From positions 1-5,446 of the forward strand of contig JAKVBR010000120.1 of the NCBI GenBank assembly GCA_022447165.1: a DNA stretch of 5,446 nt. Direction: 5' to 3'. Below, piece after piece: positions 1 to 5,098 of this stretch (the first letter of the stretch is position 1; each line of letters begins with the position of its first letter). Made by a program: the position numbers and the translations under genes. The notes beneath the pieces are model-generated. The model saw only the letters and a list, made by a program, of their open reading frames with translations, was not told the origin of the DNA and did no database searches. This DNA comes from Phycisphaerales bacterium. Lineage in GTDB: Bacteria; Planctomycetota; Phycisphaerae; Phycisphaerales; SM1A02.

Positions 1-99
1 CTCTCAATTGGACTTCATCACGAATATGACTCGATTGTCGCAGAAGGTGTTAAAAACGATTTCTTGCATGTGACGGCAGGCATCGAATACGCTTTTTAG
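1..99 (+). CDS. C-terminal end of a DUF481-type outer-membrane protein (partial)
   Basis: The first reading frame is open from base 1 and stops at TAG 97-99, giving the last 32 residues of a protein whose start lies outside the window. The visible tail has a G-L-x-H-x-Y-D-S stretch, then G-V-K-N-D and T-A-G-I-E-Y-A-F at the very end. This is how DUF481 proteins (YdiY-like, salt-induced outer-membrane proteins) finish: a short turn holding K-N-D, then a last beta strand with alternating residues ending in phenylalanine. A terminal Phe is the usual signal for beta-barrel insertion into the outer membrane. The family call rests on this short tail only, so the barrel type is fairly likely and the exact family less so. 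No clear terminator follows the stop codon. Confidence 0.6.
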   Translation, partial: LSIGLHHEYDSIVAEGVKNDFLHVTAGIEYAF

Positions 100-167
100 G
101 TCTAAATCGGCCTTTTTGAGTATTTAGAGATTATTTGCCCCTGAATCAAAAAAAAAGCCCGAATTCG

Positions 168-197
168 TTGACCATTATCGGTTCACGCGCATAGTAG
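168..197 (+). promoter_or_regulatory. weak sigma70-like promoter candidate before the structured RNA region
   Basis: A good -35-like hexamer TTGACC (168-173) is followed after 18 nt by TAGTAG (192-197), a poor -10 match within a TAG triplet run. A start near 203-205 would begin a transcript just at the ATG of a short ORF and about 40 nt before the first helix of the folded region, and would end at the terminator at 456-481. The -35 is convincing, the -10 is not. The lineage's sigma factor preferences are unknown. Confidence 0.25.
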
Positions 198-202
198 TAG
201 TA

Positions 203-427
203 ATGACTTTGAAACCAAGACAAGAACGGTTGATGAAACAACTTCGCGAGCGAGAAGGAAGTGCTCGAGTGGTTGCTGTCGAATTGTCACCTTTGGCTAG
301 AGGTCAACATGCATTTGCAGCACTTTGTTGTGGCAATTGGAATGCATGTGCTACGAATCTTTACTTTGCAATGACGACAACATGTACTTGCATCGCGAAG
401 AAATTAGCGGGAGCTAACAGGAAGTAA
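203..427 (+). CDS. doubtful small ORF, 74 codons, inside the structured RNA region
   Basis: An ATG at 203 opens a frame of 74 codons ending at TAA 425-427. The product starts with a basic, helix-like stretch (R-Q-E-R-L-M-K-Q-L-R-E-R-E) and becomes Cys-, Thr- and Ala-rich. I do not recognise it, and no domain, signal peptide or membrane segment is evident. There is no Shine-Dalgarno before the ATG, only a TAG triplet run. About a third of third-codon positions are G or C. The same bases hold long complementary segments that fit a folded RNA better. The frame ends 28 nt before the terminator stem, so a small gene with its own terminator remains possible. It could also be a leader peptide, but no run of a single regulatory amino acid is seen. 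I think it is more likely not translated. Confidence 0.18.
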   Translation: MTLKPRQERLMKQLREREGSARVVAVELSPLARGQHAFAALCCGNWNACATNLYFAMTTTCTCIAKKLAGANRK

Positions 428-475
428 CGAGATTACTCAATCTAACCTGAAACGCCCCCGCTCAAAAAAGCGGGG
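404..475 (+). promoter_or_regulatory. possible terminator/antiterminator switch
   Basis: AGCGGG at 406-411 is complementary over 6 bp to CCCGCT at 457-462, which is the left arm of the terminator. The same AGCGGG is partly buried in the hairpin TTAGC-GGGA-GCTAA (404-408 with 413-417). Two exclusive states can be drawn: with the 404-417 hairpin formed, the terminator is free to form; with 406-411 paired to 457-462, the terminator is broken and transcription continues into the gene at 501. The competing helix is short (6 bp against 7 in the terminator) and could be chance. No ligand or leader-peptide logic can be read from the sequence. Confidence 0.25.
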
Positions 476-481
476 TTTTTT
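456..481 (+). terminator. rho-independent terminator
   Basis: A perfect 7-bp GC-rich stem CCCCGCT (456-462) / AGCGGGG (469-475) with the 6-nt loop CAAAAA is followed directly by six T residues (476-481). It acts on the + strand only, since the reverse strand has no U tract after the stem. It ends transcripts of the 204-455 region. It lies only 20 nt before the next ATG at 501, so that gene needs either a promoter overlapping the stem or regulated read-through. Confidence 0.85.
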
Positions 482-500
482 ATTGAACGACGAATTAGAC

Positions 501-1133
501 ATGATGAACGAACACGAAAATCCAAACGACACACCGCAATGGAATGACGAGCCCTCACTTGCTGGACTTGTAAAGCCATTACGCATCCGTTTGACTGAAA
601 CCACAGAGGGCTGGAAGGTCGAACTTTCTTCACTCTCACCTGGCGATGCCATGATGGCATTGGCTCGGGAAGATTTGCTAGAGGATTCGACCATCCTCTG
701 TGGTACGGGTGCTAAAGATTGGGTTGCGTGCATCAATGGTCCTGTTGAAGTCAGTGACGCAGATGCAATTTTGCATGAAGTCAATAATTCTGAACTACCA
801 CTCGTTGCTGACTTCCGAATGCAGTCCGTCATTACCGCAACAGAGCATGAAGGCGTATCAGCCCATGTGCGTGTTTATGATGAAGCGCTTCTTCTGATTG
901 CAAGCGCACTTGCTCAGTATGTAGGTGCAATTATGAATACAAGCATTTCCCTTCCTGACTTAGGATTGGTTGACGCTCTTCTAGAACAAAGTGACTTACT
1001 TTCAATCAAACCGATTGAAACAGAAGTGTATTCAACCTTCATTGATATTGGAATCTCGGCATCTAACGGCTCAGTTCCAGCATCGATGGCTGCGATTTAT
1101 GACATCTATTCAGATTCGTGGCATTGTGATTAA
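501..1133 (+). CDS. hypothetical acidic protein, 210 aa, function unknown
   Basis: This is a long open frame ending in tandem stops TAA-TAA (1131-1136). The frame also contains a TTG at 483, but that lies directly behind the terminator T tract. The ATG pair at 501 and 504 is the better start, giving 210 or 209 residues; no Shine-Dalgarno precedes either. I do not recognise the protein. The first 20 residues are polar and rich in Asn, Glu and Asp. Next comes a segment with basic residues (residues 26-31, K-P-L-R-I-R), then acidic alpha/beta-looking sequence. A hydrophobic helix-like stretch sits around residues 128-143 (A-L-L-L-I-A-S-A-L-A-Q-Y-V-G-A-I) and the chain ends W-H-C-D. No signal peptide, clear membrane span, repeats or cysteine cluster is seen, so it is probably cytoplasmic. 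It is separated from the transporter gene by 96 nt with hairpins and may be transcribed alone. Confidence 0.72.
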   Translation: MMNEHENPNDTPQWNDEPSLAGLVKPLRIRLTETTEGWKVELSSLSPGDAMMALAREDLLEDSTILCGTGAKDWVACINGPVEVSDADAILHEVNNSELPLVADFRMQSVITATEHEGVSAHVRVYDEALLLIASALAQYVGAIMNTSISLPDLGLVDALLEQSDLLSIKPIETEVYSTFIDIGISASNGSVPASMAAIYDIYSDSWHCD

Positions 1134-1146
1134 TAACGTGTGTGTG

Positions 1147-1161
1147 TAGCCGCGTTGGCTA
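1147..1161 (+). repeat. small inverted repeat downstream of the hypothetical gene
   Basis: TAGCC (1147-1151) and GGCTA (1157-1161) form a 5-bp perfect stem with the 5-nt loop GCGTT, right after a GT dinucleotide run (1138-1147). There is no T tract, so it is not a standard terminator. It may contribute to 3' end structure of the 501-1133 mRNA, or it may be chance. Confidence 0.25.
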
Positions 1162-1184
1162 TGCATGTCCCTCCTCCTTGATGT

Positions 1185-1215
1185 GCACAGGGTGAGCAAA
1201 CTGCTCGCCCTGTGC
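1185..1215 (+). repeat. strong 13-bp hairpin 14 nt before the transporter start codon
   Basis: GCACAGGGTGAGC (1185-1197) pairs with GCTCGCCCTGTGC (1203-1215), 13 pairs including one T-G wobble, around the loop AAACT. The length and GC content make a chance origin unlikely. There is no T run after it, so it is either a rho-independent-like terminator lacking the U tract for the upstream gene, an mRNA-end stabiliser, or a structure in the 5' leader of the transporter mRNA. Its right arm covers a GTG at 1212 that is in frame with the transporter, which speaks against that GTG as the start. Confidence 0.6.
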
Positions 1216-1229
1216 TGTATCATGACACC

Positions 1230-2612
1230 ATGATTAGTACGCTTGGAAGTGTGGTTTCTCGGATGATGGAGCGAATTGTTCCTGATCCGTTTGTTATTGC
1301 CATTTTGCTCACATTGCTCACAGCAATCGCATCACTTGTGTGGGGCGACTATGGCGGCGATTCACAGTTTGGTGGTCTCATCGATGCGTGGAGCAATAGC
1401 CAATCTGGCTTATGGGCACTTCTTGCCTTTGCAATGCAAATGTGCCTCATTCTGGTGACCGGTTACGCGCTTGCAACAACCTCGCTTGTCAGACATTGCA
1501 TAGACTCAATCGCGGACATCCCTCAATCGACCGCAAGCGCTGCAGCAATCGTTGGATTCATCGCATGTGTTGCGGGACTTGTGAATTGGGGGCTCGGATT
1601 GATTGTTGGGGCGCTACTTGCACGCGAAGTTGGGTTCTCATTGCAACGCAGGAACATCCCATGCCATTACCCGCTCATTGCTGCAGCCGGCTTTATGGGC
1701 TTACTTGTTTGGCATGGCGGACTCAGTGGTTCTGCGCCCCTTTCCATGACAACCGAATCAGGCGCAGCAAAGGTCATCCCTGAGCAGTATTTGGAATCAA
1801 TCGAAACAGTGCTGTTAAGTGATTCAATTGGCTCATCTCTGAACTTTGTTGTGAGTGGCGGACTGCTCATTCTCGCCCCACTTGTGCTGTTTTTTCTCGC
1901 ACCAAAAGATGAGAATTCGTTCAAACCAATTGGCACGTTTAACGTTGATCCGGGGAGTGCAGGGCCAATAGAAAAGCAGCATGATTCAATACCTGACAAA
2001 CTCAATCATTCAACTGTCATTGCACTTTGTATTGCCCTGCCCCTGTTTGTTGCACTTGGCAGGCATGTCATTGAGCATGGTCTCGACAAAGTTGGATTGA
2101 ATCAAATCATCATGTTCATGCTCGCACTTGGCGTGCTACTTCATCAGTCACCGCTGAAGTACATGGAGGCAGCATGCAAAGGTGCAACTGGGTGCGCAGG
2201 CATCATGATTCAGTTTCCACTTTATGCAGGCATCATGGCAATGATGGCATCCTCGGGACTGATGGCAGAACTCACCGAGGTGTTTGTCGCAAACAGTACA
2301 AGCGATTCAATGCCAATTCTTACAATGATTTCAGCAGGTATTGTGAACCTCTTTGTACCAAGTGGCGGTGGGCAGTGGGCGATTCAAGCGCCGGTTGCGC
2401 TTGAAAGCGGCATGCAACTTGGCATTGCTCCTGGCAAAATGGTCATGGCTGTTGCATATGGTGATCAACTCACAAACATGCTTCAGCCATTCTGGGCACT
2501 CCCATTACTTGCAATTACTGGCGTCAGGGCAAGAGATATTGTTGGTTACACTGCCGTAGTCATGTTTGCTGCGTTCATTTGGATTACGATTGGATTGTTC
2601 TTTGCTGGATAA
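1230..2612 (+). CDS. atoE: AtoE-family short-chain fatty acid transporter
   Basis: This inner-membrane carrier of 460 residues moves short-chain acids such as acetoacetate or butyrate; AtoE of E. coli is the named relative and is similar in length (about 440). Family signatures in order: P-D-P-F-V-I-A-I-L-L-T-L (18-29), G-L-V-N-W-G-L-G-L-I-V-G-A-L-L-A-R-E (116-133), H-Y-P-L (146-149), V-W-H-G-G-L-S-G-S-A-P-L (160-171), L-N-Q-I-I (290-294), F-P-L-Y-A-G-I-M (329-336), N-L-F-V-P-S-G-G-G-Q-W-A (373-384), A-Y-G-D-Q-x-T-N-M-L-Q-P-F-W-A-L-P (409-425). Hydrophobic segments lie near 21-38, 60-84, 102-130, 148-165, 205-224, 262-277, 291-305, 323-345, 362-377, 418-430 and 438-458. A GTG at 1212 would add six residues but is inside a hairpin arm, so the ATG at 1230 is preferred; no Shine-Dalgarno is seen. 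The stop is 3 nt before the crotonase gene, so the two are probably co-transcribed. The exact substrate cannot be read from sequence. Confidence 0.93.
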   Translation: MISTLGSVVSRMMERIVPDPFVIAILLTLLTAIASLVWGDYGGDSQFGGLIDAWSNSQSGLWALLAFAMQMCLILVTGYALATTSLVRHCIDSIADIPQSTASAAAIVGFIACVAGLVNWGLGLIVGALLAREVGFSLQRRNIPCHYPLIAAAGFMGLLVWHGGLSGSAPLSMTTESGAAKVIPEQYLESIETVLLSDSIGSSLNFVVSGGLLILAPLVLFFLAPKDENSFKPIGTFNVDPGSAGPIEKQHDSIPDKLNHSTVIALCIALPLFVALGRHVIEHGLDKVGLNQIIMFMLALGVLLHQSPLKYMEAACKGATGCAGIMIQFPLYAGIMAMMASSGLMAELTEVFVANSTSDSMPILTMISAGIVNLFVPSGGGQWAIQAPVALESGMQLGIAPGKMVMAVAYGDQLTNMLQPFWALPLLAITGVRARDIVGYTAVVMFAAFIWITIGLFFAG

Positions 2613-2615
2613 CGC

Positions 2616-3353
2616 ATGTCAATAGTCACACAACAATATAAAGATGGCGTCACGACCATCACGCTCAACAATCCAGAAATGCGAAACGCGCTTTCCATTG
2701 AGATGTTTGATGCTATTGAACTTTCTTTAAGTGAATTGAATCCAGATACCCGCGTTGTGCTTTTACGTGGCGATGGCGATGTCTTTTGTTCAGGGTTCGA
2801 CATGAAAGCGTGCACAAACGATATTGCGCTCCTCGAAACGTTTATTCTTCGTTTAAGTGGGCTCATCAAACAACTCAAACGACTCAAGCAGCCCGTTGTT
2901 GTCGCCGCACATGGTGCTGCAATTGCAGGCGGATGTGCAATGCTCACTGCGTGCGACTTTGTTGTTGGATCACTGGATGGTAAATATGGTTATCCAGTCC
3001 ACCTGCTTGCTATTACACCAGCCGTCACCATCCCAACGCTGTTTCAAAGAGTTGGTGAGGGGAAAGCAAGAGCGCTTTTGATGAGTGGACAAATTTTGCG
3101 GGGCCGCGATGCGGTTGGCATCGGACTCTTGACGCACGCTGCAAACGATGATGAAGGTGCAAATGAACTAGCTCGCCAACTAGCTGAGGAACTTGCGAAG
3201 AAACCGCCACACGCCATGCAGGTCACCAAGCAGTGGCTGAATGAACTTGATGGTTCGTATAGTGACGAATCGTTTGACAGAGTCGCAAGTGAAACTGCAA
3301 CTGCAGCCACCGATGAAACGGAAGAACGCTTAAAAAGTCAATGGGGTTCGTAA
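2616..3353 (+). CDS. crotonase-family (enoyl-CoA hydratase/isomerase-like) protein lacking both catalytic glutamates
   Basis: This 245-residue protein has the crotonase fold features: an N-terminal strand-rich start with N-N-P-x-x-R-N-A-L (18-26), the first oxyanion-hole segment F-C-S-G-F-D-M-K (57-64), and the second one H-G-A-A-I-A-G-G-C-A-M-L (99-110). The length is normal for a single-domain member. In FadB and mitochondrial hydratase the two acid/base glutamates lie in G-G-G-C-E and, 20 residues later, L-P-E or Q-P-E. Here the aligned positions are Ala108 and Val128, the latter followed by His129. CoA-thioester binding should remain, but ordinary hydratase chemistry is unlikely. The downstream stretch (I-T-P-A-V-T-I-P, 133-140) resembles methylglutaconyl-CoA hydratase (LiuC-like) sequences as I recall them, which suggests leucine or short-chain acyl-CoA metabolism. 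It may instead be a hydrolase, a decarboxylase-like enzyme or a non-catalytic relative. It starts 3 nt after the transporter stop with no Shine-Dalgarno, which suggests translational coupling. Confidence 0.9.
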   Translation: MSIVTQQYKDGVTTITLNNPEMRNALSIEMFDAIELSLSELNPDTRVVLLRGDGDVFCSGFDMKACTNDIALLETFILRLSGLIKQLKRLKQPVVVAAHGAAIAGGCAMLTACDFVVGSLDGKYGYPVHLLAITPAVTIPTLFQRVGEGKARALLMSGQILRGRDAVGIGLLTHAANDDEGANELARQLAEELAKKPPHAMQVTKQWLNELDGSYSDESFDRVASETATAATDETEERLKSQWGS

Positions 3354-3354
3354 G

Positions 3355-5061
3355 TTAAACGCCTTGCAACTCTTGAGCAGTCGAATCATCGACTAAATCG
3401 CTGTGGCATGCTGCCTTGCCTTTGTCTGCGCCCATCTTTGATGCAAGTTTATGGACTTCTTCGGGTGATAGTACGCCGCGCTGTTCAAGAATTTCTTGCT
3501 GTTCAACGGTGAGTGCAGCAGAAACTTTTGGTTTATCCCATGCATAATTTTCATCTTTGCCAGACGCAAACTCTTGAATCTCTTTACTGATACGAACGCT
3601 ACACCAATCATGGCCACACATTGCACAGAAGTCTGTGTCAACATCGAGATCTTCATCGTGCATTGCTCTTGCAAAATCTGGATCGAAACTTAGTTCAAAG
3701 TGTTTCTGCCAATTGAGCGCAGCACGTGCTTTGGTGAGTTCATCATCTTGATTTCGCGTGCCCGGTATGCCAAGTGCAACATCGCCAGCATGTGCAGCAA
3801 TCTTGTATGCAATGCAGCCCTGCTTGACATCATCTTTCTTCGGTAAACCAAGGTGTTCCTTTGGCGTGACATAACAGAGCATTGATGCGCCGTGATACGC
3901 CGCCGCTGTTGCGCCAATGCAGCTTGTGATGTGGTCGTAACCTGGGAAGATGTCTGTGACGAGTGGTCCAAGGACGTAAAACGGCGCGCCGTGGCAAAGC
4001 GTTCGTTGCAACTTCATGTTGTATTCAATTTGGTCAAATGAAACGTGCCCAGGTCCTTCGACCATGACTTGCACGCCTTTTGCCCAAGCGCGCTCTGTAA
4101 GTTCACCAAGCACTTCAAGTTCTCTTAACTGCGCTTCATCCGTTGCATCAGCGAGTCCGCCCGGTCTTAAACCGTCACCAAGGGAAAATGACACATCATA
4201 TTGACGCATCAAATCGCAGATGTCATCGAAGCAGTCATACATTGGGTTTTGCTTGTTGTGGTGAATCATCCATTTTGCAAGTAGAGAACCGCCTCTTGAA
4301 ACGATGCCAATGAGCCGGTCCTTAATAAACGGAAGATGTTCTTTAAGAACGCCAGCATGAATCGTAAAGTAGTCGACGCCTTGCTTCGCTTGATTCTCAA
4401 GTTCGGTGAGGATGATTTCAGGCGTTAAATCTTCAATCTTTCGACCTATGATCATTGAGTACACTGGGACCGTTCCGATTGGAACCGTTGACTCGCCGAT
4501 GATTGCGCTTCGACATGCATTTAAGTCGCCGCCGGTAGACAAGTCCATCACCGTGTCAGCGCCCCATTTGACTGACCAATGGAGTTTTTCAAGTTCTTGT
4601 TCGATGCCAGATGAAACTGGTGATGCGCCCATATTCGCATTGACTTTCGTCAGCGACGCTCTACCAATTGCCATCGGGTCCAAGTTCATTTTTAGGTGAT
4701 TGATGTTTGCCGGAATAATCATGCGGCCTGATGCAACTTCATCGCGAACTTGCTCAGCCGAAAGATGTGGTTCGCGTTCTGCTACCCGAATCATCTCTGG
4801 CGTAATCGTTCCAACTCTTGCGTGCTCAAGTTGAGTCACAGGAGTTGTGTGCGGCGCAGGATTAAAATCCCATGCAGTGAGTGTTGAGGGGGCTGGCATT
4901 CCGGGAGTATCTGGTGATGAAAAAGTCGTTGCGCCACCGATATTCTGTTTCAGAGCAAAACTGCCAGGACCCGTTCCCTGTTTTTCACTTGAAGGATGAT
5001 TTGCGCCATGCATTGGCAAGACGTGTGATTGAGTTCCAATAGTTTGCTCTGATTGCGTCAT
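3355..5061 (-). CDS. thiC: phosphomethylpyrimidine synthase ThiC
   Basis: ThiC is a cytoplasmic radical-SAM enzyme that rearranges aminoimidazole ribotide into hydroxymethylpyrimidine phosphate for thiamine. The 568-residue product carries the family core: T-Q-L-E-H-A-R-x-G-x-I-T-P-E-M (76-90), P-A-N-I-N-H (117-122), G-A-D-T-V-M-D-L-S-T-G (167-177), P-I-G-T-V-P (194-199), D-Y-F-T-I-H-A-G-V (230-238), V-S-R-G-G-S (254-259), S-L-G-D-G-L-R-P-G (293-301), E-G-P-G-H-V (335-340) and G-Y-D-H-I-T (374-379); His339 and His377 match the metal-binding histidines. The unusual cluster motif C-x2-C-x4-C is at Cys479, Cys482 and Cys487. Residues 1-75 are a Ser/Thr/Pro/Gly-rich extension in place of the longer N-terminal domain of E. 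coli-type ThiC (about 630 aa). A C-terminal tail of about 70 residues follows the cluster. The gene stands alone, with no other thi gene in the window, and ends 1 nt from the convergent crotonase gene. No Shine-Dalgarno precedes the ATG. Confidence 0.98.
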   Translation of the reverse strand: MTQSEQTIGTQSHVLPMHGANHPSSEKQGTGPGSFALKQNIGGATTFSSPDTPGMPAPSTLTAWDFNPAPHTTPVTQLEHARVGTITPEMIRVAEREPHLSAEQVRDEVASGRMIIPANINHLKMNLDPMAIGRASLTKVNANMGASPVSSGIEQELEKLHWSVKWGADTVMDLSTGGDLNACRSAIIGESTVPIGTVPVYSMIIGRKIEDLTPEIILTELENQAKQGVDYFTIHAGVLKEHLPFIKDRLIGIVSRGGSLLAKWMIHHNKQNPMYDCFDDICDLMRQYDVSFSLGDGLRPGGLADATDEAQLRELEVLGELTERAWAKGVQVMVEGPGHVSFDQIEYNMKLQRTLCHGAPFYVLGPLVTDIFPGYDHITSCIGATAAAYHGASMLCYVTPKEHLGLPKKDDVKQGCIAYKIAAHAGDVALGIPGTRNQDDELTKARAALNWQKHFELSFDPDFARAMHDEDLDVDTDFCAMCGHDWCSVRISKEIQEFASGKDENYAWDKPKVSAALTVEQQEILEQRGVLSPEEVHKLASKMGADKGKAACHSDLVDDSTAQELQGV

Positions 5062-5068
5062 GCAAAGT

Positions 5069-5087
5069 ATTGTACCTTCGGTACAAT
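5069..5087. promoter_or_regulatory. perfect 19-bp palindrome, candidate operator between divergent genes
   Basis: ATTGTACC (5069-5076), spacer TTC, GGTACAAT (5080-5087): eight perfectly complementary bases on each side. It lies 7 nt upstream of the thiC ATG and 11 nt upstream of the divergent lipoprotein ATG, filling about half of the gap. The dyad form and position suggest a homodimeric regulator acting on one or both genes. No T tract follows on either strand, so it is unlikely to be a terminator. The regulator is not identifiable from this window. Confidence 0.5.
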
Positions 5088-5088
5088 C

Positions 5089-5093
5089 AGGAG
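5089..5093 (+). promoter_or_regulatory. Shine-Dalgarno site of the lipoprotein gene
   Basis: AGGAG lies 5 nt before the ATG at 5099. It is the only strong ribosome-binding site seen before any start codon in this window and fixes the start of the gene. A possible promoter upstream is TTGCTC (5044-5049) with TATTGT (5068-5073) at 18 nt spacing, which is weak. Confidence 0.7.
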
Positions 5094-5098
5094 TGAAA

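Larger units (their letters stand above)
204..481 (+). ncRNA. candidate structured RNA (small RNA or leader) ending in a terminator
   Basis: The 401 bases between the upstream stop and the next likely start hold no convincing gene but fold well by eye. The helices are mutually compatible: P1 242-249 with 393-400 (8 bp, CTTCGCGA/TCGCGAAG); a small hairpin 251-254/264-267; P2 272-281 with 372-381 (one C-A mismatch, two G-U pairs). Inside P2 are hairpin 289-294/299-304 and hairpin 307-315/341-349 (9 bp), which is capped by 316-318/333-335 and 321-323/330-332. After P1 come TTAGC-GGGA-GCTAA (404-417, GNRA-type loop), helix 418-421/446-449 enclosing 423-427/433-437, and the terminator 456-475. I see no signature of tmRNA, RNase P RNA, SRP RNA, a TPP or a cobalamin riboswitch. 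It could be a stand-alone small RNA or the 5' leader of the gene at 501. The folding is by eye, with no energy or covariation support, and the 5' end is inferred from the weak promoter candidate. Confidence 0.4.
5069..5097 (-). promoter_or_regulatory. likely thiC promoter, nearly leaderless
   Basis: Read on the minus strand, TTCACT (5097-5092, 4 of 6 to the -35 consensus) is followed after 17 nt by TACAAT (5074-5069, 5 of 6 to the -10 consensus). The expected start is near 5062-5063, one or two bases before the ATG at 5061, so the mRNA would have almost no leader. This agrees with the missing Shine-Dalgarno. The -10 element is one arm of the palindrome at 5069-5087, so a protein bound there would block the promoter. 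Confidence 0.45.

Noticed and set aside
120..180. A9 run at 148-156 next to GCCC as a minus-strand terminator
   Set aside because: The two GCCC copies are direct, not inverted, so no hairpin precedes the T run on the minus strand.
250..270. SRP RNA-like GAAGGAAG segment
   Set aside because: The flanking bases do not form the conserved SRP domain IV internal loop and helix.
203..427. DNA-binding (DeoR-type) regulator remnant, because the start of the short ORF reads R-Q-E-R-L-x-x-Q-L
   Set aside because: The similarity stops after about 15 residues, and reading the other two frames does not restore a helix-turn-helix; no frameshift explains it.
483..500. TTG at 483 as the start of the hypothetical gene
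   Set aside because: It lies directly behind the terminator T tract, has no ribosome site and is a rarer start; ATG 501/504 is simpler.
437..832. 131-codon open frame on the minus strand
   Set aside because: It overlaps the terminator and the 501-1133 gene, has a Ser-rich low-information product and no start signals; it is a shadow of the + strand gene.
1212..1229. GTG at 1212 as the transporter start
   Set aside because: The codon lies in the right arm of a 13-bp hairpin, and the AtoE family similarity begins after the ATG at 1230.
4406..4699. 97-codon + strand open frame inside thiC
   Set aside because: It is antisense to strongly conserved thiC core sequence and has no start signal; it is a shadow frame.
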